Notes under the pieces: model-generated
Seen by the model: the letters and a program-made list of their open reading frames with translations, nothing else
Told to the model about the DNA's origin: nothing
Database searches by the model: none
Position numbers and translations under genes: made by a program
Shown: positions 24,771 to 35,492 of the stretch, piece after piece
How positions within the stretch are numbered: position 1 is the stretch's first letter
Layout of the letters: each line of letters opens with the position of its first letter
Assembly (NCBI RefSeq): GCF_000828475.1
Contig: NZ_AP014648.1
Span: 62,001-126,000, forward strand
Origin: Methyloceanibacter caenitepidi
GTDB taxonomy: Bacteria > Pseudomonadota > Alphaproteobacteria > Rhizobiales > Methyloligellaceae
Length of the DNA: 64,000 nucleotides
Reading direction: 5' to 3'

Positions 24771-25837
24771 CCCAGACACCAAAGATCGACCGCACCGTTA
24801 ACGGCAACTATTTCGAGGACTTCAAAGTTGGTGAGGAGATCGTGCACGCCACGCCGCGCACCATCACCGTCGGCGATGTCAGCGTCTACACGGCGCTCTA
24901 TAGCGGCCGCTTCGCCGTGCAATCCTCGGACGCCTTCGCCCAGAGCATCGGCTATCCGCGCTCGCCCATCGACGACACGCTCGTCTTCCATTTCGTGATC
25001 GGCAAGACGGTGCCCGACGTGTCGCGCAACGCCATCGCCAATCTCGGTTACGCGGAGTTCCGCTTCCTCGCGCCGGTCTATCCGGGCGACACCATCGCCT
25101 CGACCTCGGAGGTTATCGGCGTCAAGCAGAACTCGAGCGGCAAGAACGGCACGGTCTATGTGCGCACCACGGGCCGCAACCAGAACGGCGAGCCGGTTCT
25201 GTCCTTCGCGCGCTGGGTCATGGTAGTGAAGAAGGATCTCGACCTGCCCGCGCCGGAGGCGGTGATCCCGGAACTGGACAAGGAAATTTCGCCCGAGACG
25301 CTCGGCAAGGCGCTGCCGCCCCTGAAGCTCACGGTCTACGACTACGCGCTGGCGGGTTCGCCGCGCCGCTGGGGCGACTACGCGGTCGGCGACAAGATCG
25401 ACCATGTGGACGGCCAGACCATCGAGGAAGCCGAGCATCAGATGGCGACGCGCCTCTATCAGAACACCGCGCGCGTGCACTTCAATCAGCACCGGGAGTC
25501 CCAGGAGCGCTTCGGGCGCCGCCTGGTCTATGGCGGCCACATCATCTCGATAGCGCGCTCGCTCAGCTTCAACGGCCTCGCCAACGCCTTCCATGTCCTG
25601 GGGCTCAACGGGGCACGTCACGCCGCGCCGTCCTTCGCCGGCGACACGATCTATGCGTGGAGCGAGGTGCTGGACAAAGCCGAGCTTCCGGGCCGGTCGG
25701 ATGCGGGCGCGCTGCGCCTGCGCACCTTCGCCGTAAAGGACCGCAATTGCGCGGACTTCCCGGGCGTCAAAGAGGACGGTTCGCTGGAAGACGGTGTCGT
25801 GCTCGACATGGACTACTGGGTCGCCCTGCCGCGCTAG
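24767..25837 (+). CDS. mch: Mesaconyl-CoA hydratase (MaoC-like double hot-dog)
   Basis: This enzyme hydrates mesaconyl-C1-CoA to beta-methylmalyl-CoA in the ethylmalonyl-CoA pathway. The 356-residue protein has two MaoC-type hot-dog domains. The first holds EDFKVGEEIVHATPRTITVGDV and GYPRSPIDDTLVFHFVIG; the second begins near RRWGDYAVGDKIDHVDGQTIEEAEH and includes RRLVYGGHIISIARSLSFNGL. The length matches the family (about 345). The pathway regenerates glyoxylate in serine-cycle methylotrophs lacking isocitrate lyase. The symbol mch follows Rhodobacter use and must not be confused with methenyl-H4MPT cyclohydrolase. Confidence 0.85.
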   Translation: MTQTPKIDRTVNGNYFEDFKVGEEIVHATPRTITVGDVSVYTALYSGRFAVQSSDAFAQSIGYPRSPIDDTLVFHFVIGKTVPDVSRNAIANLGYAEFRFLAPVYPGDTIASTSEVIGVKQNSSGKNGTVYVRTTGRNQNGEPVLSFARWVMVVKKDLDLPAPEAVIPELDKEISPETLGKALPPLKLTVYDYALAGSPRRWGDYAVGDKIDHVDGQTIEEAEHQMATRLYQNTARVHFNQHRESQERFGRRLVYGGHIISIARSLSFNGLANAFHVLGLNGARHAAPSFAGDTIYAWSEVLDKAELPGRSDAGALRLRTFAVKDRNCADFPGVKEDGSLEDGVVLDMDYWVALPR

Positions 25838-25964
25838 GGCGGCCGTGCTAGAGGGCGACGCGCGATCGCGCCGCCTCCCTTCGGCCTTGCACGCGCGTTA
25901 GAGTGCAGCCCTAAACTCAACCGGCCTCACCGGCGTGAGGCGCCCCCCTGAAGGAGTTTCCGCG

Positions 25965-26486
25965 ATGAAAAACCTGTCTCGTCTTGCTGCCCTTTGTGCG
26001 GTCATGGTCACCCTCGCCTCTCCAGCCGTCGTTTCACCGGCGCTGGCCGCCGACACGGCCAAGGCGGTCCTCCAGAACCCGGACGGCAAGGATGTCGGCA
26101 CGGTAACGCTGACGGCGGTGCCCTCGGGCGTCCTCCTCGATGCCGACCTGACCGGGCTGCCGGAGGGCACGCACGCCTTCCATATTCATGAGACGGGCAA
26201 ATGCGAGGCGCCGGACTTCAAGTCCGCCGGCGGCCACTTCAACCCGGAGGAAGATGCGCATGGCCTCAAGAACCCGGCCGGGCCCCATGCCGGCGACATG
26301 CCAAATATTCATGTGCCGGAGAACGGCAAGCTGCACATCGAGGTGCTGAACCAGATGGTGAGCCTGCCCGGCCTTCTCACCGGCGAAGGCACGGCCATCG
26401 TGCTTCATGAGCAGGGCGACGACTACGTCTCGGACCCGGCCGGCGATGCCGGACCCCGGATCGCGTGCGGGGTCATCACCGAGTAG
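25965..26486 (+). CDS. sodC: Periplasmic Cu/Zn superoxide dismutase
   Basis: SodC dismutates superoxide in the periplasm. From ATG 25965 the product is 173 residues with a signal peptide ending SPALAA. Metal ligands appear in HAFHIHETGKCE, GGHFNPEEDAHG, and LPNIHV-like MPNIHVPENG; the conserved Asp and Arg are in DDYVSDPAGDAGPRIACGVI, and the two disulfide cysteines are present. AAGGAG lies nine bases before the ATG. It stands alone downstream of mesaconyl-CoA hydratase. Confidence 0.94.
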   Translation: MKNLSRLAALCAVMVTLASPAVVSPALAADTAKAVLQNPDGKDVGTVTLTAVPSGVLLDADLTGLPEGTHAFHIHETGKCEAPDFKSAGGHFNPEEDAHGLKNPAGPHAGDMPNIHVPENGKLHIEVLNQMVSLPGLLTGEGTAIVLHEQGDDYVSDPAGDAGPRIACGVITE

Positions 26487-26584
26487 GCCGTTGTCCCCGT
26501 CACAATTCGTTAGTGTAAACCTTATGTAAAAGTTTTCGGACCCATTCTTGAGCCTGTTAGTTCCGCGACTTGGGGGAGTTGCCC

Positions 26585-26740
26585 ATGGCTTGGGAAGGAC
26601 CGTACGACGGCATGATGGGGGGCGTTGCCTACATCGTCGGCTCTCACGTTTGGGAGTCGCTCGACGGCGGGCAGACCTGGATCATGTCGAAGTTCGTCGA
26701 CGACGAAGAAGCGTGCTACGAGATCGCAAAGCCCGCTTAG
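26585..26740 (+). CDS. 51-residue small protein, unknown function
   Basis: The ORF starts at ATG 26585, with GGGGGAG seven bases upstream. The peptide (MAWEGPYDGMMGGVAYIVGS, then LDGGQTWIMSKFVDDEEACYEI) is slightly acidic, rich in Trp and Gly, and has no signal peptide or membrane span. DGGQTW resembles a beta-hairpin turn. The upstream 98 bases are AT-rich, consistent with its own promoter. No family is recognised. Confidence 0.55.
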   Translation: MAWEGPYDGMMGGVAYIVGSHVWESLDGGQTWIMSKFVDDEEACYEIAKPA

Positions 26741-26805
26741 AGACCTGAATCTGCTGAAATTTTAGAGCCTACGGCGCGCGCACCCCGCGCTTCGGCAGCG
26801 TCGGC

Positions 26806-26825
26806 CCTGGGTCAAAGGGCCCAGG
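26806..26825 (+). terminator. Hairpin between the small gene and sdhC
   Basis: CCTGGG and CCCAGG pair over an 8-base loop, 66 bases after the small gene and 71 before sdhC. No T-run follows, so the role is uncertain. Confidence 0.35.
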
Positions 26826-26895
26826 CTGTCGCGATTGCCCCTGTCTTCTCTGTGCGTTATGACAAGACGGGACTGGGCAACACATACAAAAACCA

Positions 26896-27300
26896 ATGAC
26901 AGATAAGCTTGGGGCGGAGCGGCCTCTTTCTCCGCATCTGCAGATTTACCGGCCGATGCTGACGATGATGATGTCGATTGCGCATCGCATCACCGGCGCC
27001 GGACTGGCCGTGGGCTTCGCGCTGCTGACCTGGTGGCTCGTGGCCGTGAGCATGGGGCCGGAAGCGTACGATTGCGTGCAAAGCTTCCTCGGCAGCCTTG
27101 TGGGCCGGGCGCTGCTCTTCGCCTTCACTTGGGCGTTGATCCACCACATGCTCGGCGGCATCCGGCACCTCGTCTGGGATACGGGGACGGGTCTCGATAA
27201 ACCCACGGTGGAGCGCTTTGCGCTTGCCACCATTATCGGCTCGGTCGTGCTGACGGTCCTCGTCTGGCTGACCGCCTATCACGTCATGGGAGGGCTCTAG
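26896..27300 (+). CDS. sdhC: Succinate dehydrogenase cytochrome b556 subunit
   Basis: SdhC anchors complex II and helps bind haem b and ubiquinone. The 134-residue protein has RPLSPHLQIYRPMLTMMMSIAHRITG at the start, where the Ser and Arg form part of the quinone site, then three hydrophobic segments. The haem-ligating histidine is in HHMLGGIRHLVWD. It heads the sdhCDAB operon; sdhD follows after two bases. Confidence 0.96.
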   Translation: MTDKLGAERPLSPHLQIYRPMLTMMMSIAHRITGAGLAVGFALLTWWLVAVSMGPEAYDCVQSFLGSLVGRALLFAFTWALIHHMLGGIRHLVWDTGTGLDKPTVERFALATIIGSVVLTVLVWLTAYHVMGGL

Positions 27301-27302
27301 CC

Positions 27303-27677
27303 ATGGCGACGCCGCTTAAGCGCGTGCGCGGCCTCGGCGCCGCCCATCACGGCACGGAAACGTTTTGGCGCCAGCGGCTGACGGCCGTCGCCAACGTTCC
27401 GCTTGTGATCTTTCTGATTTGGTTCGTCGTATCTCATGCAGGAGCGGGCTACGAGAAGGTCAAAGAGTGTCTCGCCAACCCGGTCGTGGCGGTGCTGATG
27501 CTGGCGCTTATCTGGTCCGCCGCGATCCATATGCGGATCGGCTTGCGCGAGATCATCGAGGACTATCTCCACAACAAGCTCTGCAAGACCGCCTCGCTCA
27601 TGCTCGCCACGTTTTTCGCCGCGGTGGTCGCCATCGCCTCGACCCTCGCCATTTTGAAAATCAGTTTCGGAGGCTGA
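27303..27677 (+). CDS. sdhD: Succinate dehydrogenase membrane anchor subunit
   Basis: The 124-residue protein has three membrane segments and the family start VRGLGAAHHGTETFWRQRLTA. The second haem ligand is the histidine in IHMRIGLREIIEDYLHNKL. It starts two bases after sdhC and ends six bases before sdhA. Confidence 0.95.
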   Translation: MATPLKRVRGLGAAHHGTETFWRQRLTAVANVPLVIFLIWFVVSHAGAGYEKVKECLANPVVAVLMLALIWSAAIHMRIGLREIIEDYLHNKLCKTASLMLATFFAAVVAIASTLAILKISFGG

Positions 27678-27683
27678 TGCGAA

Positions 27684-29525
27684 ATGCCTCAAGACGCCAC
27701 GCCAAACACGCCGCACAATGCCGTCAGTGTGAACGGCCGAGCTTACGAGATCACCGACCACGCCTATGACGTCATCGTCGTGGGCGCAGGCGGATCGGGC
27801 CTGCGCGCCGTGGTCGGCGCCAGCGAGGCGGGCCTGCGCACGGCCTGTATCTCCAAGGTCTTCCCGACGCGCTCGCACACGGTCGCGGCCCAAGGCGGCA
27901 TCGCCGCGGCTCTCGGAAATATGGGCCCGGACGACTGGCGCTGGCACATGTACGACACCGTGAAGGGGTCGGACTGGCTCGGCGACCAGGATTGCATCGA
28001 ATATCTCTGCCGCAACGCCCCCGAGGCCGTCTACGAGCTGGAGCACTGGGGCGTTCCCTTCTCGCGCACTGAAGACGGCAAGATCTTCCAGCGCGCCTTT
28101 GGCGGCATGACCACGGAATTCGGTAAGGGTCAGGCGCGGCGGACTTGCGCTGCCGCCGACCGCACCGGCCACGCGCTGCTGCACACCATGTACGGTCAGG
28201 CGCTGCGCCACTCGGCGGAGTTCTTCATCGAGTATTTCGCCATCGACCTCATAATGGACGACGAAGGCGCCTGCCGTGGCGTCATCGCCATCAACATGGC
28301 TGACGGGTCGATCCACCGCTTCCGCGGGCACCAGACGATCCTGGCGACGGGCGGGTACGGCCGCGCGTATTTCTCCTGCACGTCCGCCCATATCTGCACC
28401 GGCGACGGCAACGGCATGGTGCTGCGTGCGGGCCTTCCCCTGCAGGACATGGAGTTCGTGCAGTTCCACCCGACCGGCGTCTATGGCGCCGGCGTGCTGA
28501 TCACGGAAGGGGCGCGCGGCGAAGGCGGCTTCCTGCGCAACTCCGAAGGCGAGAAGTTCATGGAGCGCTATGCGCCCTCTGCCAAGGACCTCGCGTCACG
28601 CGACGTGGTGTCCCGCGCCATCACCATCGAGATCCGCGAAGGCCGCGGGCACGGTCCCGACGGCGAATACATGCATCTGCATCTCGACCACCTGGATCCG
28701 GACCTGATCGACGAACGCCTGCCGGGCATTTCCGATCTTGCCCGTATCTTCGGCGGCGTCGATGCGCGGAAAGAGCCAATCAAGGTCATTCCGACCTGCC
28801 ATTACAATATGGGCGGAATTCCCACGAACATGCATGGCGAGGTAATTGCGCCCAAGAACGGCGACCCTGACGCGATCGTGCCGGGGCTCATGGCGCTGGG
28901 CGAAGCGGCCTGCGTGTCGGTGCACGGCGCCAACCGTCTGGGCTCGAACTCACTGATCGACCTCGTGGTCTTCGGCCGGGCGGCCGGCCTTCGCTGCGCC
29001 GAGCTCATTCCGAAAGGCTCCGCTATTCCGGAACTGCCGAAGGGCGCGGGCGAAGCGTCCATCGCGCGTTTCGACGGGTTCCGCTATGCCGACGGCGGAA
29101 CGCCGACCGCCGAACTGCGGCTCGCCATGCAGAAGACCATGCAGCGCGACTGCTCTGTTTTCCGCACCAAGGAGGTGCTCGAAGAGGGCGTGAAGGGCAT
29201 CAAGAAGGTCTGGGACGATGCGGCGGACATCAAGGTCACGGACCGGTCGCTCATCTGGAACACGGACCTGATCGAGACGCTGGAGTTCGACAACCTGATC
29301 TCTCAGGCGGCCGTGACCGTACAGGGTGCACTGGCCCGTGAGGAATCCCGCGGCGCCCATGCGCGTGAGGATTTCCCCAAGCGCGACGATACCAACTGGA
29401 TGAAGCACACCCTATCCTACGCCGATTACGGCAAGCACACGGTCAAGCTCGATTTCCGCCCCGTGCACACCTACACGCTGTCGAACGAGGTGGCTTACAT
29501 CGAGCCGAAAGAACGGGTCTACTAG
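27684..29525 (+). CDS. sdhA: Succinate dehydrogenase flavoprotein subunit
   Basis: SdhA oxidises succinate to fumarate with covalent FAD. The 613-residue protein has the dinucleotide fold [20 protein letters not shown], the FAD-linking His in [17 protein letters not shown], the substrate segment [21 protein letters not shown] and [20 protein letters not shown]. The C-terminal domain ends with YKHTVKL-like [14 protein letters not shown]. Length is normal. Confidence 0.98.
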   Translation: MPQDATPNTPHNAVSVNGRAYEITDHAYDVIVVGAGGSGLRAVVGASEAGLRTACISKVFPTRSHTVAAQGGIAAALGNMGPDDWRWHMYDTVKGSDWLGDQDCIEYLCRNAPEAVYELEHWGVPFSRTEDGKIFQRAFGGMTTEFGKGQARRTCAAADRTGHALLHTMYGQALRHSAEFFIEYFAIDLIMDDEGACRGVIAINMADGSIHRFRGHQTILATGGYGRAYFSCTSAHICTGDGNGMVLRAGLPLQDMEFVQFHPTGVYGAGVLITEGARGEGGFLRNSEGEKFMERYAPSAKDLASRDVVSRAITIEIREGRGHGPDGEYMHLHLDHLDPDLIDERLPGISDLARIFGGVDARKEPIKVIPTCHYNMGGIPTNMHGEVIAPKNGDPDAIVPGLMALGEAACVSVHGANRLGSNSLIDLVVFGRAAGLRCAELIPKGSAIPELPKGAGEASIARFDGFRYADGGTPTAELRLAMQKTMQRDCSVFRTKEVLEEGVKGIKKVWDDAADIKVTDRSLIWNTDLIETLEFDNLISQAAVTVQGALAREESRGAHAREDFPKRDDTNWMKHTLSYADYGKHTVKLDFRPVHTYTLSNEVAYIEPKERVY

Positions 29526-29589
29526 GAACGCGGGTCGAACGCTGACCGGGCGAGGGTTGGGCCCGGCCGGCGCAAAGGAAGAAGCTGAG

Positions 29590-30378
29590 ATGGTTCAATT
29601 CACACTTCCCAAGAATTCGAAGATCAAGAAGGGCAAAGAGTGGAACCCGCCCGCCGCGGACGCCGAGCCCGGCCGCTGGCGCGAATACCGTGTCTACCGC
29701 TACGACCCTGACACCGGCGACAACCCGCGCGTCGACACCTATTGGGTGGACATGAACGATTGCGGGCCGATGGTTCTGGACGCGCTCCTCTGGATCAAGA
29801 ACAAGATCGACCCGACGCTGACCTTCCGCCGCTCCTGCCGCGAAGGCGTTTGCGGTTCGTGCTCGATGAATATCGACGGCACCAACACGCTCGCCTGCAC
29901 CATGCACGCCGAAGAGGCCAAAGGCGCGGCCGTCGCCATCTACCCGCTGCCCCACATGCCCGTGGTCAAGGACCTCGTGCCCGATATGACGCAGTTCTAT
30001 GCGCAGCATCGGGAGATCGAGCCCTGGCTTAAGACGGACAGCCCGACGCCGCAGAAGGAATGGCGCCAAAGCCATGAGGACCGCGAGAAGCTGGACGGCC
30101 TCTACGAGTGCATTCTGTGCGCCTGCTGCTCGACCGCCTGCCCGTCCTATTGGTGGAACGGCGACCGCTATCTCGGGCCAGCCATCCTGCTGCAGGCCAA
30201 TCGCTGGGTGGAGGACTCCCGCGACGAGCGTACGGGCGAGCGGCTGGACGATCTGGAAGACCCCTTCCGGCTCTATCGCTGCCACACCATCCTCAACTGC
30301 ACCAAGGCGTGCCCCAAGGGTCTGAACCCCGCGGCCGCGATCGCCAATCTGAAGCGGAAGATGGTCGAGCGGATGTAA
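29590..30378 (+). CDS. sdhB: Succinate dehydrogenase iron-sulfur subunit
   Basis: SdhB carries electrons from FAD to quinone. From ATG 29590 the protein is 262 residues. The [2Fe-2S] cysteines are in [16 protein letters not shown] and NTLACTMH; the [4Fe-4S] and [3Fe-4S] ligands are in [17 protein letters not shown] and [29 protein letters not shown] precedes the ATG. A perfect terminator follows 47 bases downstream. Confidence 0.97.
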   Translation: MVQFTLPKNSKIKKGKEWNPPAADAEPGRWREYRVYRYDPDTGDNPRVDTYWVDMNDCGPMVLDALLWIKNKIDPTLTFRRSCREGVCGSCSMNIDGTNTLACTMHAEEAKGAAVAIYPLPHMPVVKDLVPDMTQFYAQHREIEPWLKTDSPTPQKEWRQSHEDREKLDGLYECILCACCSTACPSYWWNGDRYLGPAILLQANRWVEDSRDERTGERLDDLEDPFRLYRCHTILNCTKACPKGLNPAAAIANLKRKMVERM

Positions 30379-30425
30379 ACGCGACCGGCGCCCGCGCCGG
30401 TCCAATCGATAATCTCTTGCAGAAC

Positions 30426-30448
30426 GCCCGGCCCCGGCCGGGCTTTTT
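30426..30448 (+). terminator. Terminator of the sdhCDAB operon
   Basis: GCCCGGCC (30426-30433, first base G) and GGCCGGGC (30436-30443) form a perfect 8-bp stem with a 2-base loop followed by five T residues. Confidence 0.88.
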
Positions 30449-30471
30449 CGTGGCAGGGCGTCTCATTGAGA

Positions 30472-30969
30472 CTATTTCGGGCAGCGCGGCAGCGAGAACA
30501 CGCAGGTCGGCGTCCCCTCGCGCTTCATCTGCGCTTGCTTCTCGGGGTCTTTCTCCGCCTGCCAGGCATAGGGGCTGCGGCCTTCCTTGTGCGAATAGTT
30601 CACGCGGATCAAGTTGCCGCCTTGGAAGGTCAGGCTCGCGGTGCAGGTGGCGTCCTTCGGCGTGCCGCCCGGAACCGGCCCGGCCCCTTTGTAGTGGTAG
30701 ATGAGCGTTTCGGCGCCGCCGCTGGCCGGGATCTGGGAGCGCGGCTGACCGGCGCATTGCAGGACCTGCTGCTTGCTCATGCCGATATAAGGCTTGCCGT
30801 AATCGACGCGTGTAAGATCCTGGATGGCCTGTTCAGGACCCGAAAAGCCGCCGCCGCACCCGGAGGCAAACATTGCCAGCGCGGCCGTCAAGGTGACGCG
30901 CAACGCCGACCGTGCCGAAAACGCATCCCGTGCTGCGCCTAAGATTTCGCGAAATGCGCCCAAGTTCAT
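30472..30969 (-). CDS. Putative lipoprotein, unknown function
   Basis: From ATG 30969 the product is 165 residues. A hydrophobic signal (LRVTLTAALAMFASGC) ends in a lipobox-like Ala-Ser-Gly-Cys near residue 38, so the mature protein is probably lipid-anchored. The rest has PYIGMSKQQVLQCAGQPRSQ, resembling the SmpA/BamE-like start of beta-lactam-inhibitor-fold domains (helical GMS..V....G.P), plus GAETLIYHYKG. This suggests a BamE-like outer-membrane fold, but only weakly. It is convergent with sdhB. Confidence 0.7.
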   Translation of the reverse strand: MNLGAFREILGAARDAFSARSALRVTLTAALAMFASGCGGGFSGPEQAIQDLTRVDYGKPYIGMSKQQVLQCAGQPRSQIPASGGAETLIYHYKGAGPVPGGTPKDATCTASLTFQGGNLIRVNYSHKEGRSPYAWQAEKDPEKQAQMKREGTPTCVFSLPRCPK

Positions 30970-31090
30970 GTCTTCCCATAAGCCTCGAACACGCCGTAAC
31001 GCGAGATTGCGGGCCATTTGCGGCGGGGCAAACGCCCCCCTCGCCATAGAAATCCCTAGGCCCGGACAGCTCCTGGGCTATTCTGCCCCA

Positions 31091-31576
31091 ATGACCCTGA
31101 CGAAGACCACCCGCGCCCTCGCCGGCGCCTTATTTCTGCTCGCGCTTTGGGCCGGCGCACCCGCCGTGCACGCCCGCGAACCGGGCGCACCGCCCAAGGT
31201 CCAAGCCGAGCACATTGCGACGGAGCCTCTCGCCACCGACCCCGACAAGGAGGTCGATATTCAGATGTATACCTTCCCGCCCCAAAGCGCGGTGCCCTGG
31301 CACATCCATAAGGACGCGGTCGAGATCGAATACGCGCTCCACGGATCGATCATGCTCGAGGAGGAGGGCAAGCCCCCTTACGAGGTCGCCAAAGGCAAGA
31401 CCAACGTCCTTGCGCCGAACGTGGTGCATCGCGGGTGGAATCCGAGCAAGACGGAGGCCGCCACGCTCTATGTGGTTCGGATCAAGCCCAAGGGGGCGCC
31501 GCTCGCGACAATCGTTCCGGCCCCGGCCGAGACAGCCGGCGCGCCCGCGGCAAGCGATTATCCCGAGGACGACTAG
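31091..31576 (+). CDS. Secreted single-domain cupin
   Basis: The 161-residue product begins with a signal peptide (LAGALFLLALWAGAPAVHA) and contains one cupin barrel. The metal-binding motif 1 is VPWHIHKDAVEIEYALHGSIML and motif 2 is LAPNVVHRGWNPS, each with the expected His residues. The C-terminal tail is Pro/Ala-rich and acidic. Periplasmic cupins of this kind have no fixed reaction; binding of a small ligand is likely. Start ATG 31091, divergent from the lipoprotein gene. Confidence 0.8.
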   Translation: MTLTKTTRALAGALFLLALWAGAPAVHAREPGAPPKVQAEHIATEPLATDPDKEVDIQMYTFPPQSAVPWHIHKDAVEIEYALHGSIMLEEEGKPPYEVAKGKTNVLAPNVVHRGWNPSKTEAATLYVVRIKPKGAPLATIVPAPAETAGAPAASDYPEDD

Positions 31577-31621
31577 GGCTGGAGACGAATAGTCAGCCTG
31601 CGGTTCATCGCGGGGGCCTGG

Positions 31622-32122
31622 CTAGCTGGTATCACTCCGCTTGAGCAGTGCATTGAGCCCCGCGGCCCAGGCGAACGCCACGACCACCCAGTAGAAGATT
31701 TTGGCGGACGTCCCCAGCTGCATCCCGAGCGCCGAGCCCTCGAACGTGCCAAAGCCGGCGACGATGGTATAGAAGGCGGCAAAGGCGAGAACGAACGCGG
31801 TGGCATGGCGCGGGCGGAAGAAACCGATCAGGGTCCCGGCCGCGCCCCAGATCAAATTGACCAACGCCTGGAGCGGGTTCAGCCGAAAGCCTGGCGGGAA
31901 ACTATTGGGATCGGTGTCGAACCCGTATACGGCATAGGACACGAGCATGATTCCGCCGAGCGCCAGGAAGTAACTTGCGCAGCGCGCAGCCCACACCACC
32001 ATCGGCAATGGCGGGGTCGCATCGAGCTCCTCGTCCGTGGGGGCGCGACGCTCCTCGTCGGGTCCGGGCCCCGAGCCGGAATCCGGCCCGGAACCGCTCT
32101 TTGCAGGCTGGTCGCCGGTCAT
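31622..32122 (-). CDS. Membrane protein, unknown function
   Basis: From ATG 32122 the product is 166 residues with a Gly/Pro/Asp-rich N-terminus (residues 1-38) and four hydrophobic segments. GGAGGG sits a few bases upstream of this ATG, which is why it is preferred over starts farther upstream. A motif such as WVVVAFAWAAGLNALLKRSD ends the protein. No family is recognised. It is divergent from mdh. Confidence 0.7.
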   Translation of the reverse strand: MTGDQPAKSGSGPDSGSGPGPDEERRAPTDEELDATPPLPMVVWAARCASYFLALGGIMLVSYAVYGFDTDPNSFPPGFRLNPLQALVNLIWGAAGTLIGFFRPRHATAFVLAFAAFYTIVAGFGTFEGSALGMQLGTSAKIFYWVVVAFAWAAGLNALLKRSDTS

Positions 32123-32212
32123 CGTCCCTCCGGGATGTGCTTTTTCTCGACCGAGACTAACCTCTAATGTGCCCGACTGCGAACCAAAGATGCAGGCGAT
32201 TTTCATCGCAAA

Positions 32213-32224
32213 CTTGCGCGCAAG
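32213..32224. promoter_or_regulatory. Palindrome upstream of mdh
   Basis: CTTGCGCGCAAG is a perfect 12-base palindrome 92 bases before the mdh start and 91 bases upstream of the divergent membrane-protein gene. Its position fits an operator, but no regulator can be named. Confidence 0.35.
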
Positions 32225-32258
32225 CACGATTACATCTAACCATCAAACGATGTCGTAG

Positions 32259-33284
<1,026 letters not shown>

Positions 33285-33316
33285 AGCCTGTACAGTTCCC
33301 GCCTCCGGAGACTTTT

Positions 33317-34483
33317 ATGAACATTCACGAATACCAGGCGAAGGACCTGCTCAAGGCCTTCGGCGCCCCCGTCGGCAACGGCGTGGTCGCCACCACCGCC
33401 GACGAAGCGGTTGAAAAGGCCAAGGCGCTCAACGGCGACGTTCTCGTCGTGAAGGCGCAGATCCACGCCGGCGGACGCGGCAAGGGCGGCGGCGTAAAGA
33501 TCGTAAAGACCATCCAGGAAATGCATGCGGAAGCTGATCGGATGCTCGGCAAGCCGTTGATCACGCCGCAGACGGGCCCGAAGGGGCGGATCGTGCGCAG
33601 CGTCTTCGTCGCCGAGGGCACCGCCATCGACCGCGAGCTATACCTATCTCTTTTGGTCGACCGGGCCACGGGGCGGATCGCCTTCGTCGCCTCGACGGAA
33701 GGCGGCGTGAATATCGAGGAAGTGGCGGCGGAAACGCCCGAGAAGATCACCACCGTCGATGTCGATCCCGCGTCCGGCCTCAGCGGCTTTCATGGTCGCG
33801 TGATCGCCGACGCGCTGGAGCTCAAAGGCGATCTCGCCAAACAGTGCGGCAAGCTCATCAAGACACTCTACACGCTCTTCGTCGAGAAGGACGCCAGCCT
33901 GATTGAAATCAATCCACTGGTCGTCACCAAAGACGGCCAGCTCGAATGCCTCGACGCAAAGATCGGATTCGAAGACAACGCGCTCTTCCGCCATCCCGAC
34001 ATCGAGGCCCTTCGCGACATCCACGAGGAGGACCCGGCCGAGGTCGAAGCGTCAAAGCACGACCTCTCTTACGTCAAGCTCGACGGCAATATCGGCTGCA
34101 TGGTTAACGGCGCCGGCCTCGCCATGGCGACCATGGACATCATTAAGTACTATGGCGCCGAGCCCGCGAACTTCTTAGACGTTGGAGGTGGTGCAACCAC
34201 GGAGAAGGTCACCGCGGCTTTCAAGCTGATCCTCTCCGACCCCAATGTTAAGGGAGTGCTGGTGAACATTTTCGGCGGCATTATGCGCTGTGACACGATC
34301 GCCGAGGGCATCATCGCCGCGGCCAAGGAGACGAATATCGGCGTACCGCTGGTCGTCCGCCTCGAAGGAACCAATGTCGAGCGCGGCAAGGAACTCCTGT
34401 CGCAATCTGGTCTCGATATCATCCCCGCCGACGATCTGGACGACGCTGCCAAGAAAGCGGTGGCCGCCATTGGAGTCGCCTAG
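33317..34483 (+). CDS. sucC: Succinyl-CoA synthetase beta subunit
   Basis: SucC binds nucleotide and CoA-dependent succinate in the TCA step that makes ATP. The 388-residue protein has the ATP-grasp fold: [47 protein letters not shown], and [17 protein letters not shown] with [11 protein letters not shown]. In serine-cycle methylotrophs a paralogous malate-CoA ligase (MtkAB) exists; the linkage to sucAB and lpd favours succinate here. Confidence 0.95.
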   Translation: MNIHEYQAKDLLKAFGAPVGNGVVATTADEAVEKAKALNGDVLVVKAQIHAGGRGKGGGVKIVKTIQEMHAEADRMLGKPLITPQTGPKGRIVRSVFVAEGTAIDRELYLSLLVDRATGRIAFVASTEGGVNIEEVAAETPEKITTVDVDPASGLSGFHGRVIADALELKGDLAKQCGKLIKTLYTLFVEKDASLIEINPLVVTKDGQLECLDAKIGFEDNALFRHPDIEALRDIHEEDPAEVEASKHDLSYVKLDGNIGCMVNGAGLAMATMDIIKYYGAEPANFLDVGGGATTEKVTAAFKLILSDPNVKGVLVNIFGGIMRCDTIAEGIIAAAKETNIGVPLVVRLEGTNVERGKELLSQSGLDIIPADDLDDAAKKAVAAIGVA

Positions 34484-34541
34484 CGTCCACGCCTTGAACC
34501 GGTGTCACACATCCTTCCTCAAAACGGCTTAGCTTTGAATC

Positions 34542-35414
<873 letters not shown>

Positions 35415-35492
35415 AGGTGCGCTGGGCGCCAAACGCTTGCCTTTATTGCCCGGCACGCCGGAGGTCCGGATAAGGACCCTTAGGTTGGTGCC

